Notes: a model not told the origin generated them from the sequence alone. Counted from the first letter of the stretch, positions 34,502-43,936 are shown. The stretch is DNA of 47,555 bases from Bacteroidales bacterium (GCA_016931855.1 JAFGDZ010000044.1:1-47555), one strand, 5' to 3'. Translations and numbers: made by a program.

Positions 34502-35828
34502 CGAAAAGCATATCTTGGATCAGGTTCGATCTACGCTTGAGAACTACCAGCCCGATTTCCAACCAAGGAGTTGGGATCGGATGTCGGAACTTCTCGATAA
34601 GCATGATTATACCCCCAAGCCAGCCAAATGGAGAATTTGGTTCAACGGATTTGTTTGCGGCATACTTCTATGCCTCCTATTCTGGGGCGGAAGCCTTGTT
34701 CTAAATGTAAGCTTACATAAAGAGCTTGCAAGTAGAGCTACCTCCCATAAAGAGGCTCATATCAATCAAAAGAATAAAAATCTGAGACACATTGATTACT
34801 CCAGAAACTACCCCGCTGGAGAGGACAAGCAAGTTAGGATTCTATACACTAACAATAGCCTGCTGAATTTAAGGCAACCTATTGCTGTGCCAAAATATAG
34901 CCTACACCTTTACAATAACAAAACGATAATACACAACAACGGGCAGACCGAAAATGATAGCCCCAGAGACTCCCTTGTAAATACCCCCAGCCTCACTCAC
35001 CAAGAGGCAGCAATAGAGCCAATATCAACAATAAATCTATCTAACAGCAATGTAAATGAAGAGGTGCTAAATTTACCCTATAGTGGTTGCAATAAGCAGA
35101 AAAGGGATGCTAAATCTAAAAAAAATAGCTGGGATATAGCCTGGAAAAAGTTCTGCCTAGAGCTAAATGCCTCCGATGATATGTACAAAAACTTTATTGG
35201 GCCAGATAGAGTTAAAGCGTACTACTCTCCTCAACTATTTTTGGGATCGTTCAAAAACAGTAACCACATAGGGCAAGGCGCAGGACTTACTGCCATAGGG
35301 CCCGTTTCCAAAAGGATTTCGGTGGGAATTGGGGCTGCCTACAAAACGTATAGCTGGAGTAATCGCATTGAGTTTGGCTCACTAAATGAACAGAAAGATC
35401 CAATTGACTCAACATCTATATACACCATAGATTCCTTGTTACTACAAAAAGGCAACTGGAGCTACTTTGAAATACCTGTTCATATTGGGTTTACTATTAT
35501 TAAACGGAGCAAATGGGAACTAGGTGTAAATACAGAAATTGCAGCACAACTTTTTCGCAAGGAGAGCTTCAACCAATCGCTTATTATCAATGGAGTATCA
35601 ACAAATACAGAGATTACACAAAAGCCTTTTGCCAACAAAACCATTATGGGCTCCATTGGAATTGGGTTAGAGTATAAGTATAAGCTATCGGCTCGATGGT
35701 TTTTAACTGCCGAGCCCTACTATAAATGGCAGGTATCGCCATTGGGTGCAAGCAAACATAAACCAGGTGGAGCCGGGTTAAACATTGGGGTAACCTATCA
35801 GTTTAATCTTCATAACCAGAAGAAATAG
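34488..35828 (+). CDS. Sigma-linked protein: cytoplasmic tail, one membrane helix and a C-terminal beta-barrel
   Basis: 446 residues. The N-terminus (about 1-50) is cytoplasmic-looking with W-D-R-M-x-E-L-L-D, a pattern common in small anti-sigma-like partners of Bacteroidota ECF factors. A membrane helix covers about 52-76 (GFVCGILLCLLFWGGSLVL). A polar linker follows (about 80-220). The C-terminal ~210 residues look like an eight-stranded outer-membrane barrel: AYYSPQLFLGSF, ISVGIGAAYKTYSW, WSYFEIPVHIGF, TIMGSIGIGLEYKYKL and the final GAGLNIGVTYQFNL. There is no ordinary signal peptide. The start overlaps the sigma gene by 14 bp, which strongly suggests function with the sigma factor. How one chain reaches both membranes is unclear. 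Alternative: the beta region is a periplasmic domain. Confidence 0.8.
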   Translation: MQNLDEKHILDQVRSTLENYQPDFQPRSWDRMSELLDKHDYTPKPAKWRIWFNGFVCGILLCLLFWGGSLVLNVSLHKELASRATSHKEAHINQKNKNLRHIDYSRNYPAGEDKQVRILYTNNSLLNLRQPIAVPKYSLHLYNNKTIIHNNGQTENDSPRDSLVNTPSLTHQEAAIEPISTINLSNSNVNEEVLNLPYSGCNKQKRDAKSKKNSWDIAWKKFCLELNASDDMYKNFIGPDRVKAYYSPQLFLGSFKNSNHIGQGAGLTAIGPVSKRISVGIGAAYKTYSWSNRIEFGSLNEQKDPIDSTSIYTIDSLLLQKGNWSYFEIPVHIGFTIIKRSKWELGVNTEIAAQLFRKESFNQSLIINGVSTNTEITQKPFANKTIMGSIGIGLEYKYKLSARWFLTAEPYYKWQVSPLGASKHKPGGAGLNIGVTYQFNLHNQKK

Positions 35829-35986
35829 CCACATAGTAAAGTGTCATAACTAGAGCCTTGCCCCACCTCTATCTGTAAAGATTATCGCAGGTGGCATAAT
35901 ATGTAAAACAAGGGGTAGGTTAGCTCTAAAGCAGGCTACAGTGGCCATATGGGCTCACCTAACAAAGGTGCACATAGAGGTGCTAA

Positions 35987-36019
35987 AAAGGCCGCCACAG
36001 ATAATCTGTAGCGGCCTTT
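35987..36019 (-). terminator. Terminator of the PpiD-like gene
   Basis: AAAGGCCGC (35987-35995) pairs with GCGGCCTTT (36011-36019), with extra pairing inward (ACAG side). Read on the minus strand the stem is followed by TTTTAGCA. It lies 36 bp after the isomerase stop and may also stop the opposing transcript. Confidence 0.72.
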
Positions 36020-36054
36020 GATATTTTGAATTCCTCAGGTAGAGTAACTATCTA

Positions 36055-38163
36055 CTAAAAGAACTTTGAACGCATGTCCTTAATGTTAGATGCTTTCTTT
36101 AGTGCTTCGTAAGCCTCGTAGAATGCGCGAGATTGGTAGCTATTGGTCAAGCGTTGCTTTTCTGAGTCAATATCAACACCTTCCTGTACATTCTTAGCAG
36201 AAACAACCAGTGCGTAAACACCGCTATTGCCTTTAATGGGGCCTGCTAATTTTGCTTCGGGAGCACTAACTGCCGATGCTATAACAACGGGCTCTGGGCC
36301 ATAGTTTGGAAGAGAGAATGAAGAGAAAGATATACCAGCTGCCTGATTTACCTGTACATTAAGTTCCTGTCCTAGTTGCTCTATAGTTGTAGCGCTTTTT
36401 AACGCCTCTGCCACCTTTTTAGAAAGCATCTCGGCCTTCTTCTCACGAATAGCCATAACCATAACGTCGTTCTTAACCTTCTCTAAAGGTGCGCTTCCTT
36501 CTTCACGAACATCGGTTAAGGTAGCAACCACAAAGTTGTCGCCAAATTCAAATACCGATGATACGTTATTAAGCTCCGCCTTGAACGCCCAGCGCACTAG
36601 TTCGCGAGGGTTATCTAAACCAGCAATTCTGCTATCGGCTTCTAAAAGATTATTTGCAATTCGCTTTGTAAGCGATTGCTCTTCGGCAGCCTTTTCAAAC
36701 ATTTCGGTTGAGGTGTTTAGACCAGCAAACTGAGATGCCTGAGAGTAAATACGCTGATAGGTTTGGGTGCTAGGAATAACCTTGCGCTCAAGCATTGCAA
36801 CCTGAACCTTTTTGCTCTCTTTCCCTTTATCAAGGATTTGGATGATATGAAATCCGAATTGAGACTCAACTACAGCAATATCCCCTTTCTTTCCACTAAA
36901 ACAAGCGTCGTTAAATGGCTTAACCATAACGCCTTCGGCAAACCAGCCTAAGTCTCCACCTTTATCGGCAGACCCTGGGTCGTTAGAGTACTCTTTTGCT
37001 AGTCCAGCAAAGTTTCCACCCTTACGAATAACGCCCACTAGGCTATCAGCAAGTGTTTTTGCCTTGTTGTAGGCCTCTTGGCTTTGCTCCATAACGCCAA
37101 GGAGAATATGGCGAGCTTTAACAGAATCGGACAAGAAGCTAACCTCTGCAATGCGAGCAATTTTATACGCGTTATCCTCAAAGAATGGGCCGTAGGTATC
37201 GCCTACTTTAGCGTCAAAAGCCCAAGCATCAATACTCTGTGGAAGTTCGCCCTTCTTGTGGTTTTTGCCGTCAAAAGGAGTATCTGAGTTAAGGTTTACA
37301 AATTGCCTAGCGTCGGTAGCCGCAGCAAACTCAGGAGCAATCTTATTAACCCACTCCTCAGCCATTTTATTATCGCTTTCCGATGCTACTACAGGGAAAA
37401 CAACATAAGCCACATCGCGCGAGGCTTTTTGCTCATAATCGCTGAGATTCTCTTTGTAGTACTTTTCTAAATCGCTCTTAGCTATCTTTACAGTTGAATC
37501 GGGAATGCTTGTATAGGGAACGTTAACAAAGTTAAAGTCAACCGTGGTATTCCTATCGGCAAGTGCGCTCTCTGTTTGCAACTTAGTTACATACATCCCC
37601 TTGCGAATAAGGTTGTTATATTTGGTAAATAAACGCTCAACGCTAATTTCACGCTCAACAAACATCCAATATGCTCTCTGGCGTCCAGTTTGGTCCAACT
37701 CCATGTTCTTAAGGAATTGAATAACTTGAGCCGGATCAACCTCACCCGTTTGTGGGTTTGCAAAAAGCTGACGGATAATTGGGTGTATATTCTTCCCCTG
37801 AACCATATCGAAAAGTTCATTGGGATGAATAGTTATGCCAAGTTTCTCGTACTCATCTACAAGTACAAGGTCTCTTACAAATTCTTGCCAAACTTGTTCT
37901 CTAATACGTTCAGAGGTTTGCTGATCAACAGAGTTTTCTCCAGAAAACATTTTGTTGATTTCAACAAGTTCATCAACTTTAGCTTGATACTGCTGGTATG
38001 ATACAGATGTACCTGCAATCTCGGCTATTTCCAATTGCGAACGGTTGAATAACGAACCTCCTGAACTAAGAAGATCGCCAAGTATAAAGGCAACTAACGC
38101 AAGACCAATTACAACCGCAACTAATACTCCTGCACGGTTTCTGAGTTTCTCTAATGTAGCCAT
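36055..38163 (-). CDS. PpiD/SurA-like periplasmic peptidyl-prolyl isomerase chaperone
   Basis: 702 residues. A short cytoplasmic start and one membrane helix at about 11-34 (GVLVAVVIGLALVAFILGDLL) anchor it in the inner membrane with the rest in the periplasm. The SurA_N-like chaperone part is at about 40-180, and a single parvulin domain at about 345-450 carries VKARHILLGV, AGLAKEYSNDPGSADKGGDLGWFAEGVMVKPF and ESQFGFHIIQI, with the conserved D, H and F residues. The remaining C-terminal half is helical. This matches PpiD-type proteins that help fold outer-membrane proteins. In Bacteroidota it often lies beside the CNNM protein and lptC, as here. The gap to the CNNM gene is 284 bp, so it may have its own promoter. 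Confidence 0.93.
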   Translation of the reverse strand: MATLEKLRNRAGVLVAVVIGLALVAFILGDLLSSGGSLFNRSQLEIAEIAGTSVSYQQYQAKVDELVEINKMFSGENSVDQQTSERIREQVWQEFVRDLVLVDEYEKLGITIHPNELFDMVQGKNIHPIIRQLFANPQTGEVDPAQVIQFLKNMELDQTGRQRAYWMFVEREISVERLFTKYNNLIRKGMYVTKLQTESALADRNTTVDFNFVNVPYTSIPDSTVKIAKSDLEKYYKENLSDYEQKASRDVAYVVFPVVASESDNKMAEEWVNKIAPEFAAATDARQFVNLNSDTPFDGKNHKKGELPQSIDAWAFDAKVGDTYGPFFEDNAYKIARIAEVSFLSDSVKARHILLGVMEQSQEAYNKAKTLADSLVGVIRKGGNFAGLAKEYSNDPGSADKGGDLGWFAEGVMVKPFNDACFSGKKGDIAVVESQFGFHIIQILDKGKESKKVQVAMLERKVIPSTQTYQRIYSQASQFAGLNTSTEMFEKAAEEQSLTKRIANNLLEADSRIAGLDNPRELVRWAFKAELNNVSSVFEFGDNFVVATLTDVREEGSAPLEKVKNDVMVMAIREKKAEMLSKKVAEALKSATTIEQLGQELNVQVNQAAGISFSSFSLPNYGPEPVVIASAVSAPEAKLAGPIKGNSGVYALVVSAKNVQEGVDIDSEKQRLTNSYQSRAFYEAYEALKKASNIKDMRSKFF

Positions 38164-38447
38164 TTAATGTCAGGTTTAATTCACTTGTTCTCTTTTTTGA
38201 AGGTACGAATATAGCAATTTTACTTTGGCTCTATCAATGTAGCAGTATGGATTTTTTAATATTTGTTAAAAAACTGATGCTAGATATGGGTTTTAAGACG
38301 GGAGAAGGTGCTTTGTCTCTACTCAAGGCGAGATAAAAGGATGGGGTGTGAGATTTCCTTCTAGTGCATTTGTGCAGGATAACCTATTTAGGAGGTAACA
38401 TAAACCAGTGTCCCATTAAAAGCAGAACACTCAATGCTCCCAAGCAC

Positions 38448-39707
38448 TTACCTTAACCGCACTATATGCACAGCCTCAATTCTTGTTCCATCCATTTTAA
38501 GAACCTTTACCCTAAAGTTACCTATGGTTATTCCTTCGCCTTGTAGGGGAATACTCTGATGGTTTGTTAGCACATAACCTGCAAGGGTGTCGTACTCCTC
38601 CGACTCGGGTATATTTAGCGCATACTCCTCGTTTAGGTACTCGATATCCAATCTGCCCGAAAAAACAAACTCGTTGGGCTTTAACTGCTTCTCAAGAAGG
38701 TGCTCATTGTCGTGCTCATCATCAATATCGCCAAAAATTTGCTCAATAAGGTCTTCGGTGGTAACCAGGCCTGCGGTTCCTCCAAACTCATCAACAACAA
38801 CAGCAATATTTTTATGCTCCTTAATAAAAAGGGTAAGCAGCTTATTTACCCGCATGGTTTCGGGGATAAAATCGATACGAATAAGCCTGGACCTAATGCT
38901 TTGGGGTTTTTTAAAGAGATCTTTGGAGTTTATGTACCCAATAATATTATCAATACTACCCTGAAAAACAGGGATTCTGGAGTAGTATGTGTCTATTACC
39001 TTCTCTCTTAGCTCCTCAACCGATGAGTTAATGTCAATGGCCTCAATATCTGTTCTAGGAATAAGGCAGTCCCTTACCTTAAGCTCGGTAAAGTCAAGGG
39101 CATTCTGGAACATTCTTATTTCCTGCTCGTGCCAAGGCTCATCGGAACTAGGGGAAACGTGCACCTCCGATATAAACTCGCTAAAGCTGGAATCGTGAAG
39201 TAGGGGTTCTAGTCCTTTTCGTGTTACGGGTTTTCGGGCAATGACCAATGCCACCGCCTTAGATACAGCAATAGATAATGCAACTACGGGGTATAATACA
39301 ATGTAGAAAATGGCAAAAGGTAATGCCAGTATATTCAGTATTTGGTTAGGATATAACAGCGCTATTTGCTTAGGTAACACCTCAACCATTATGGCCAACC
39401 CAAAGCAAAGAGCAATGGAGATGATGATTTTACTAATAGGTGTGAATGAGGTAAGAATACTAATACTGTTTGCTGAGAGAAATAGAGCCCCAACGAGTAG
39501 TACTATTACAACTACTTTCCCCAAAAGAAGCGTAGCTATAAAATGATCGGAGTTCTCTGAGTAGGCGCTTATGAGCTTTGATGCAAACGATCCCTGCTTT
39601 TTATCAAGTTCTAGCCTTAACCTATTTGCATGGATATACGCATACTCAATTACAGAAAAGAATATACCTAAAACAGCAAGTACAGCAAGAGTCCAGCTAC
39701 TTCCCAT
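38448..39707 (-). CDS. CNNM/HlyC-CorC family membrane protein with CBS pair
   Basis: 419 residues. The DUF21/CNNM membrane domain with three to four helices is at about 1-165, a CBS domain pair at about 195-315 (VRDCLIPRTDIEAIDINSSVEELREKV; IGYINSKDLF; KNIAVVVDEFGGTAGLVTTEDLIEQIFGDIDDEHD) and a CorC_HlyC C-terminal domain at about 335-415. The family is linked to magnesium/cobalt export; older 'hemolysin' names are not meaningful. GldE of gliding bacteria belongs to the same group, but I see no Gld partner genes. Its ATG overlaps the 3' end of the 61-residue membrane-protein gene by 11 bp, so the two are translationally coupled. Confidence 0.92.
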   Translation of the reverse strand: MGSSWTLAVLAVLGIFFSVIEYAYIHANRLRLELDKKQGSFASKLISAYSENSDHFIATLLLGKVVVIVLLVGALFLSANSISILTSFTPISKIIISIALCFGLAIMVEVLPKQIALLYPNQILNILALPFAIFYIVLYPVVALSIAVSKAVALVIARKPVTRKGLEPLLHDSSFSEFISEVHVSPSSDEPWHEQEIRMFQNALDFTELKVRDCLIPRTDIEAIDINSSVEELREKVIDTYYSRIPVFQGSIDNIIGYINSKDLFKKPQSIRSRLIRIDFIPETMRVNKLLTLFIKEHKNIAVVVDEFGGTAGLVTTEDLIEQIFGDIDDEHDNEHLLEKQLKPNEFVFSGRLDIEYLNEEYALNIPESEEYDTLAGYVLTNHQSIPLQGEGITIGNFRVKVLKMDGTRIEAVHIVRLR

Positions 39708-39882
39708 TATTTAACCGTTTTCGTCGTCGTGCAACAAACATTAGCAGCGCTAAAACCGACAATAGAAAGAACATGTACGACTGCCCGATGCCCGCCTTTG
39801 ATGTGGCGTAAATTCCCATACCTAGGCAAACTACTGCTAGAACAATCCAAATAGTTTCTAGCACAACTGATAGTTTATTCAT
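39697..39882 (-). CDS. Small two-helix membrane protein
   Basis: 61 residues from ATG 39882 (MNKLSVVLETIWIVLAVV). Two membrane helices, about 8-26 and 34-52, are joined by a short loop, and the C-terminus RRRKRLNNGK is basic and so expected in the cytoplasm. Small proteins of this kind occur next to the CNNM gene in other Bacteroidota. The stop overlaps the start of the CNNM gene. A terminator lies between lptC and this gene, so a separate promoter must serve the pair. An upstream in-frame ATG extends it by 28 residues, but those cross the terminator and are rejected. Confidence 0.75.
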   Translation of the reverse strand: MNKLSVVLETIWIVLAVVCLGMGIYATSKAGIGQSYMFFLLSVLALLMFVARRRKRLNNGK

Positions 39883-39930
39883 TTGAAAGTTTTTTGTAAA
39901 AGTAAAAATTTGGCTGCTATTTTGGTGCAT

Positions 39931-39964
39931 AAAAACAAAAAGGGGAGTAAAACTAGTTACTCCC
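39931..39964 (-). terminator. Terminator after lptC
   Basis: On the minus strand GGGAGTAA (plus positions 39957-39964) pairs with TTACTCCC (39943-39950), an 8-bp stem with a six-base loop, followed by CCTTTTTGTTTTT. It ends the mfd-to-lptC transcript before the small-protein/CNNM pair. Confidence 0.85.
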
Positions 39965-39983
39965 ACTCTACTTTTTTGTTATG

Positions 39984-40550
39984 CTATTCTTCATCAACAT
40001 AAAATGATCCAGACATTTTCTTAATCCGCCAATTCACAAAACGCTCATCGGATACAAAACCCTTTCCAAAGATAACTCCATCGGCTGTAGTTACCTTCAC
40101 GTTCTCGTTGGAATAAATCTCCTTTTTAGCCTCGTCCCAAAACAGCTCCTCGGTATTTAGAATATCGCCCTTTTTGTTCATCGCAACAACATTGTTGCGG
40201 GCTATCCACAGCTGTTTCTTGTCGTAGTATATTGCATACTTAGAGGTTAGCTGAGATTCTATGGTAGTAGAGTCGGTGTACGTATAAACCGATATCCCGT
40301 CAGGAAACTCGGAGTAAGGCTCCTCTGCAAACTGATAGTAAAACGTTTTGGGTGCAAAGACCTTTATTTTTACCACCCCGTTCTCGGTGTAGGTCATGGT
40401 TGAGTTGTTACTAGAAACCCCAGGGGTGTTCTCCTGCTCGGTAAGTGCGTTAACCATTTCTATATCGGCTGTGCAACCAAAAAACAGGGTAGTCCCTGCA
40501 AGTGCAAGGACTACCATTTTATGTGAATATGCTTTACAAATGTTTGGCAT
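39984..40550 (-). CDS. lptC: LptC, lipopolysaccharide export periplasmic protein (lipoprotein form)
   Basis: 188 residues. It links the inner-membrane LptBFG ABC transporter to LptA in lipopolysaccharide transport. In this lineage it begins as a lipoprotein: hydrophobic MVVLALAGTTLFF followed by G-C26. The beta-jellyroll part shows the YTENGVVKIKVFAPKTFYYQ, YAIYYDKKQLWIARNNVVAMNKKGDILNTEELFWD and VKVTTADGVIFGKGFVSDERFVNWRI repeats that are diagnostic of LptC. It starts 8 bp after the TPR protein gene and is followed by a strong terminator. Confidence 0.92.
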   Translation of the reverse strand: MPNICKAYSHKMVVLALAGTTLFFGCTADIEMVNALTEQENTPGVSSNNSTMTYTENGVVKIKVFAPKTFYYQFAEEPYSEFPDGISVYTYTDSTTIESQLTSKYAIYYDKKQLWIARNNVVAMNKKGDILNTEELFWDEAKKEIYSNENVKVTTADGVIFGKGFVSDERFVNWRIKKMSGSFYVDEE

Positions 40551-40558
40551 TCCGTTGG

Positions 40559-41893
40559 TTATTTGTCTCTAACGGTTGTTCTCTCATTAATCCAGCAACC
40601 TACAGTGTATGCATCGCCTGTATTTAGATCGTGGAAAAAGATGTCGTTCTTAGCAGGGAAGTACTGTGAGTAAGAGCTTAGTAGCTGATCTACCTGATTT
40701 GCAAGAGATGGATCTACTCTCTTAGCTTGGATGTACTTGTCGCAAGCAGCCCAGAACACGGTTTTCTTATCAAAATCATCGGCACCACAGTTTTTCTCAG
40801 CAGCGTAAAGGTTACCAATAAAGATATAGGCATGGCCAAGATTTGGATTTACCTCTAGTGCTTTAAGCGCTAAGCTACGAGCTTGTTGAGGGTTGTTAAA
40901 CTCCCTAGCAACGATAGTTGCATACTCAAGGAAGTAAACCGAACGCTTAACTATCTCGCTTTCAAGTTCAATAGCCTTATTAAAATACTCCTCAGCTTTT
41001 TTAAACTGGCCAATAGAAGAGTTGAGTTTTGCAAGTTCGTAAGCTAAATCGGCGGTAGGCTCAACGGCAAATACGTTGGTTCCTGCAAGGCGATAAAGCT
41101 CAAGGTTTGTACATCCGTTTGCACCCATAAGGGCAACAATCTTTTTGCATAAATCAAGATCGTTAGCATTCTCAGTAAAACGAGGAGTAAATAGTGCAAC
41201 TAGGTTATCGCAGTTAGCAACGTTTGCTGAAGCAAATACTGCGTCGATACCATCTTTAATCTGCGTAAGCTTATCGTCGTTTGGATTAGCTTTAATCTGG
41301 TTCTCAATAAGCTCAACAGATTGAGAGTATATTTCAATAACCTCTTCTGCTTGTAACTTCTGATTATCGTACATGGTTTTTGCTAAAACCATATATGAAT
41401 AAACAACCGATGATTCTGACTTTACCTTATCAATGGAAATAGCCTCTTTAACCATATTATACGCCTCTTCGAAACGATCAGGGTTAAGAGCCAATAGGTC
41501 TGTTGCTTTTTGTCCAAGCACATATCCCTTTCTGTTAAAATACTGGATACGCCTGTCGTACAAACTCATTAAAGAGTCTATGTATGCATTCTTAGTAACA
41601 GGGTCTGGAGCCGTCTCAATATAGTACTTTAGGATTCTTGCTCCCCTGATGTAGGTGTTTTGAGAAGATGCGGGACAAACGGTTAGAACGATGTTCCAAG
41701 GGCCAAAAGCATCTTTAAAGTTTCCTTGCTTGTAGTACTCACCATATAATGATGAATTAACCACACATTTCTCCCTCGCCTCTTTATCTGCACCATACTT
41801 TGGATCTTCTAAATATGCCTGCGCATAACTGCTTACTGTTGCTGAAATAGCAAACAGAGCAAATAAAAATCCTTTTATTACTTTAGTTCTCAT
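40559..41893 (-). CDS. Exported TPR-repeat protein
   Basis: 444 residues with a signal peptide (MRTKVIKGFLFALFAISATVSSYA, cleavage before QAY). Helical repeats run through most of it; clear TPR units lie at about 280-375 (ADLAYELAKLNSSIGQFKKAEEYFNKAIELE; ARSLALKALEVNPNLGHAYIFIGNLYAAEK). It is periplasmic and probably a protein-interaction scaffold. The position between an outer-membrane protein gene and lptC, conserved in this phylum as I recall, suggests a role in envelope assembly, but nothing more exact can be said. Confidence 0.85.
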   Translation of the reverse strand: MRTKVIKGFLFALFAISATVSSYAQAYLEDPKYGADKEAREKCVVNSSLYGEYYKQGNFKDAFGPWNIVLTVCPASSQNTYIRGARILKYYIETAPDPVTKNAYIDSLMSLYDRRIQYFNRKGYVLGQKATDLLALNPDRFEEAYNMVKEAISIDKVKSESSVVYSYMVLAKTMYDNQKLQAEEVIEIYSQSVELIENQIKANPNDDKLTQIKDGIDAVFASANVANCDNLVALFTPRFTENANDLDLCKKIVALMGANGCTNLELYRLAGTNVFAVEPTADLAYELAKLNSSIGQFKKAEEYFNKAIELESEIVKRSVYFLEYATIVAREFNNPQQARSLALKALEVNPNLGHAYIFIGNLYAAEKNCGADDFDKKTVFWAACDKYIQAKRVDPSLANQVDQLLSSYSQYFPAKNDIFFHDLNTGDAYTVGCWINERTTVRDK

Positions 41894-41943
41894 TGGTATT
41901 TGGTTTTGTTAAAACATATTAATAATGCCGAAACTGTATCTCT

Positions 41944-43221
41944 CTAGTTATACTTGCGCTTAAAGAACCAGAAATCGTAGAAAACCACACTAAAATTAAC
42001 CAAGCTGTATGATTCTTTAACCAAGCTGTTCGCAGTTGTACCTCTTTGCCCTAACTCTACAGATAGGTTAAACGAGGTGTTAGTATTCCGGAATGGTAAC
42101 CCAACTCCAAATGTTATGCCATAATTATTAATCTGATTATCGCGAAGCTTTACATATCCTGAAGTGGTATGAAATCCAGCTCTATAGCTTACGCGTTTTA
42201 GGTAACTTTTAAGGTCATACCTATTTGGAGTGTACTCCAGTCCAACCCTAAAGCTATGAGAGCTCTGTAACGAGTCAATGTTATTAACAAAAATTGCTTT
42301 GCTCCAATCCTGATATGAGTACTCAAAACCAGCAAGAAGTTTATTGTCGCTCATGAACGAAACACCAGCGCTAACGTTACGTGGAAGCTTCAACGAGCTC
42401 TTGCTTGACTCATCAAAGTTTACGGTATCCTGATATGTTTGATACTGAATAAACACTCTATCAATACGTTTTGCCCCCAAATTGGTTTCATTATCGAGGG
42501 TTGCACCAATAATCATCTTTTGCTTCTTTTCCTTATTAACAAAAAACGATGCTTGCACCCCAAAGTTAAGGCTCACATCACTTACCGTAACACTAGTTTT
42601 TCTGTAAGTGCTAGCATAAGGAACATTGGCTGGGAATTGCATAGATTTCTCGTAATCCATACTACCAAATAAATAGGAAAGGTTTGCTCCTACCGATAAG
42701 AACTCAAGCGGCTCTATGGCAAAACCTGCATACAGCTTATTAATCCCACCGCTACCACTATATATATAGTCAATAAGTCCAACATCTGTTATTAGGTAAG
42801 GATTAGTTTCTCTCTGCTTAATCTCATACCCTACTTGGCTGTAAGGTACAAAGCCTAGGCTAATACCTCCCCTTTTTGTTACAGGAAACTGAATGGCTAA
42901 ATGGTCAAGGTTGGCTATTGCGCTACGCCTGTCCTGTGTAGAAGTTTTATACTGCACCCCGCCTGCTTCAAACCCAAAATCAAGGATAAACGACATAGTA
43001 TCCTGCGCCGAATAAGATGCAGGGTTTAAGTAGTTTACTCCATAAGGATTACGAATTGGCTGCGCTAAACCACCCATTGCTTTTTGCTGGGTAAACCCCT
43101 TGGTTTTCATTTCTCCAATGCCATAGCGAGAATAAGGAGAATAAGTAGAGATGCTCTGTGCCAAAAGTGCACTAAGACTTACAGCTATTAAAAAAAAGCT
43201 AAGCGAGATTTTCTTTAGCAT
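41944..43221 (-). CDS. Outer-membrane beta-barrel protein
   Basis: 425 residues with a signal peptide (MLKKISLSFFLIAVSLSALLAQ). The rest is amphipathic beta structure with aromatic ends, for example ISLGFVPYSQVGYEI, LEFLSVGANLSYLFGSM, VSLNFGVQASFFVN and KLLAGFEYSYQDWSKA. The start SISTYSPYSRYGIGEM and the PIRNPYGVNYLNPASYSAQDTMSF stretch resemble the FadL/PorV-like group of Bacteroidota. It ends VNFSVVFYDFWFFKRKYN, with aromatic residues in the final strand. Its start overlaps the end of coaX by 23 bp, so the genes are coupled. Function unknown. Confidence 0.85.
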   Translation of the reverse strand: MLKKISLSFFLIAVSLSALLAQSISTYSPYSRYGIGEMKTKGFTQQKAMGGLAQPIRNPYGVNYLNPASYSAQDTMSFILDFGFEAGGVQYKTSTQDRRSAIANLDHLAIQFPVTKRGGISLGFVPYSQVGYEIKQRETNPYLITDVGLIDYIYSGSGGINKLYAGFAIEPLEFLSVGANLSYLFGSMDYEKSMQFPANVPYASTYRKTSVTVSDVSLNFGVQASFFVNKEKKQKMIIGATLDNETNLGAKRIDRVFIQYQTYQDTVNFDESSKSSLKLPRNVSAGVSFMSDNKLLAGFEYSYQDWSKAIFVNNIDSLQSSHSFRVGLEYTPNRYDLKSYLKRVSYRAGFHTTSGYVKLRDNQINNYGITFGVGLPFRNTNTSFNLSVELGQRGTTANSLVKESYSLVNFSVVFYDFWFFKRKYN

Positions 43222-43936
43222 TGAATTCTAGTATTCGATTTAGACCTAACGTTAGTAAATTAGGAATCACAAAGATGTTATTTTTTAATTTTGTTTCAAA
43301 GAAATTTGCATCCCCTCCTGTTAAAACAGTTTCTAGATTTGGGAATTTTCTTTCTGATTCCAATATATATCCAATTACTTCATTCACAATTCCGTTTAGA
43401 ACTCCCGACTGTATGCAGCTCTGGGTATTGGTTCCCACAAGTGGGAACGTGCTTGTGACACTAACCTTTGGTAAACGTTGTGTAAAGTGATTTAGTGCAG
43501 CAAACCGCATGTTTATTCCAGGCGAAATAGCTCCGCCAAGGTACTCGCCCTTACTTGTTACTAGCTCATAGGTTATGGCCGTACCACTATCTATTACCAA
43601 CAAATTGGTATTGGGGTACAGCCAACTAGCCCCAACTGCAACAGCAAGCCTATCTAACCCAAGGGTTACCTTGCTTTCATAACAGTTAATTAATGGGATT
43701 GGCGTATTGTGGGTTAGCTCAAGGGTATAAGGAATAAGCTGTTTCATCATTCCAATGGCCTCTGTAGGGATTGCGCCCACCGCTGAATAAATGGCTTTTT
43801 GAGGCTTAAACTGTGCAACTACATTCTCAACATCGCTTGGCTGCAAACGCTCATAGCGGCTAAAGAACAGAACCTGCTGCCCGTTCACAACGGAAACCTT
43901 TGTTAGCGTGTTGCCTATGTCGATAATAAGGTTCAT
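43199..43936 (-). CDS. coaX: Type III pantothenate kinase
   Basis: 245 residues. It phosphorylates pantothenate with ATP, the first step of coenzyme A synthesis, and belongs to the ASKHA (actin/hexokinase) fold. The phosphate-1 motif DIGNTLTK is at residues 6-13, the pantothenate-binding segment GLDRLAVAVGA at about 93-103, LLVIDSGTAITYELV at about 112-126 and GGAISPGINMRFAAL at about 134-148. It starts 12 bp after the mfd stop and overlaps the downstream outer-membrane protein gene by 23 bp, so it sits inside the mfd transcript. Confidence 0.96.
   Translation of the reverse strand: MNLIIDIGNTLTKVSVVNGQQVLFFSRYERLQPSDVENVVAQFKPQKAIYSAVGAIPTEAIGMMKQLIPYTLELTHNTPIPLINCYESKVTLGLDRLAVAVGASWLYPNTNLLVIDSGTAITYELVTSKGEYLGGAISPGINMRFAALNHFTQRLPKVSVTSTFPLVGTNTQSCIQSGVLNGIVNEVIGYILESERKFPNLETVLTGGDANFFETKLKNNIFVIPNLLTLGLNRILEFNAKENLA

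Noticed and set aside
36055-38163. Naming the isomerase surA
   Set aside because: It has an N-terminal membrane anchor and one parvulin domain, which fits PpiD-like proteins better than soluble SurA with two.
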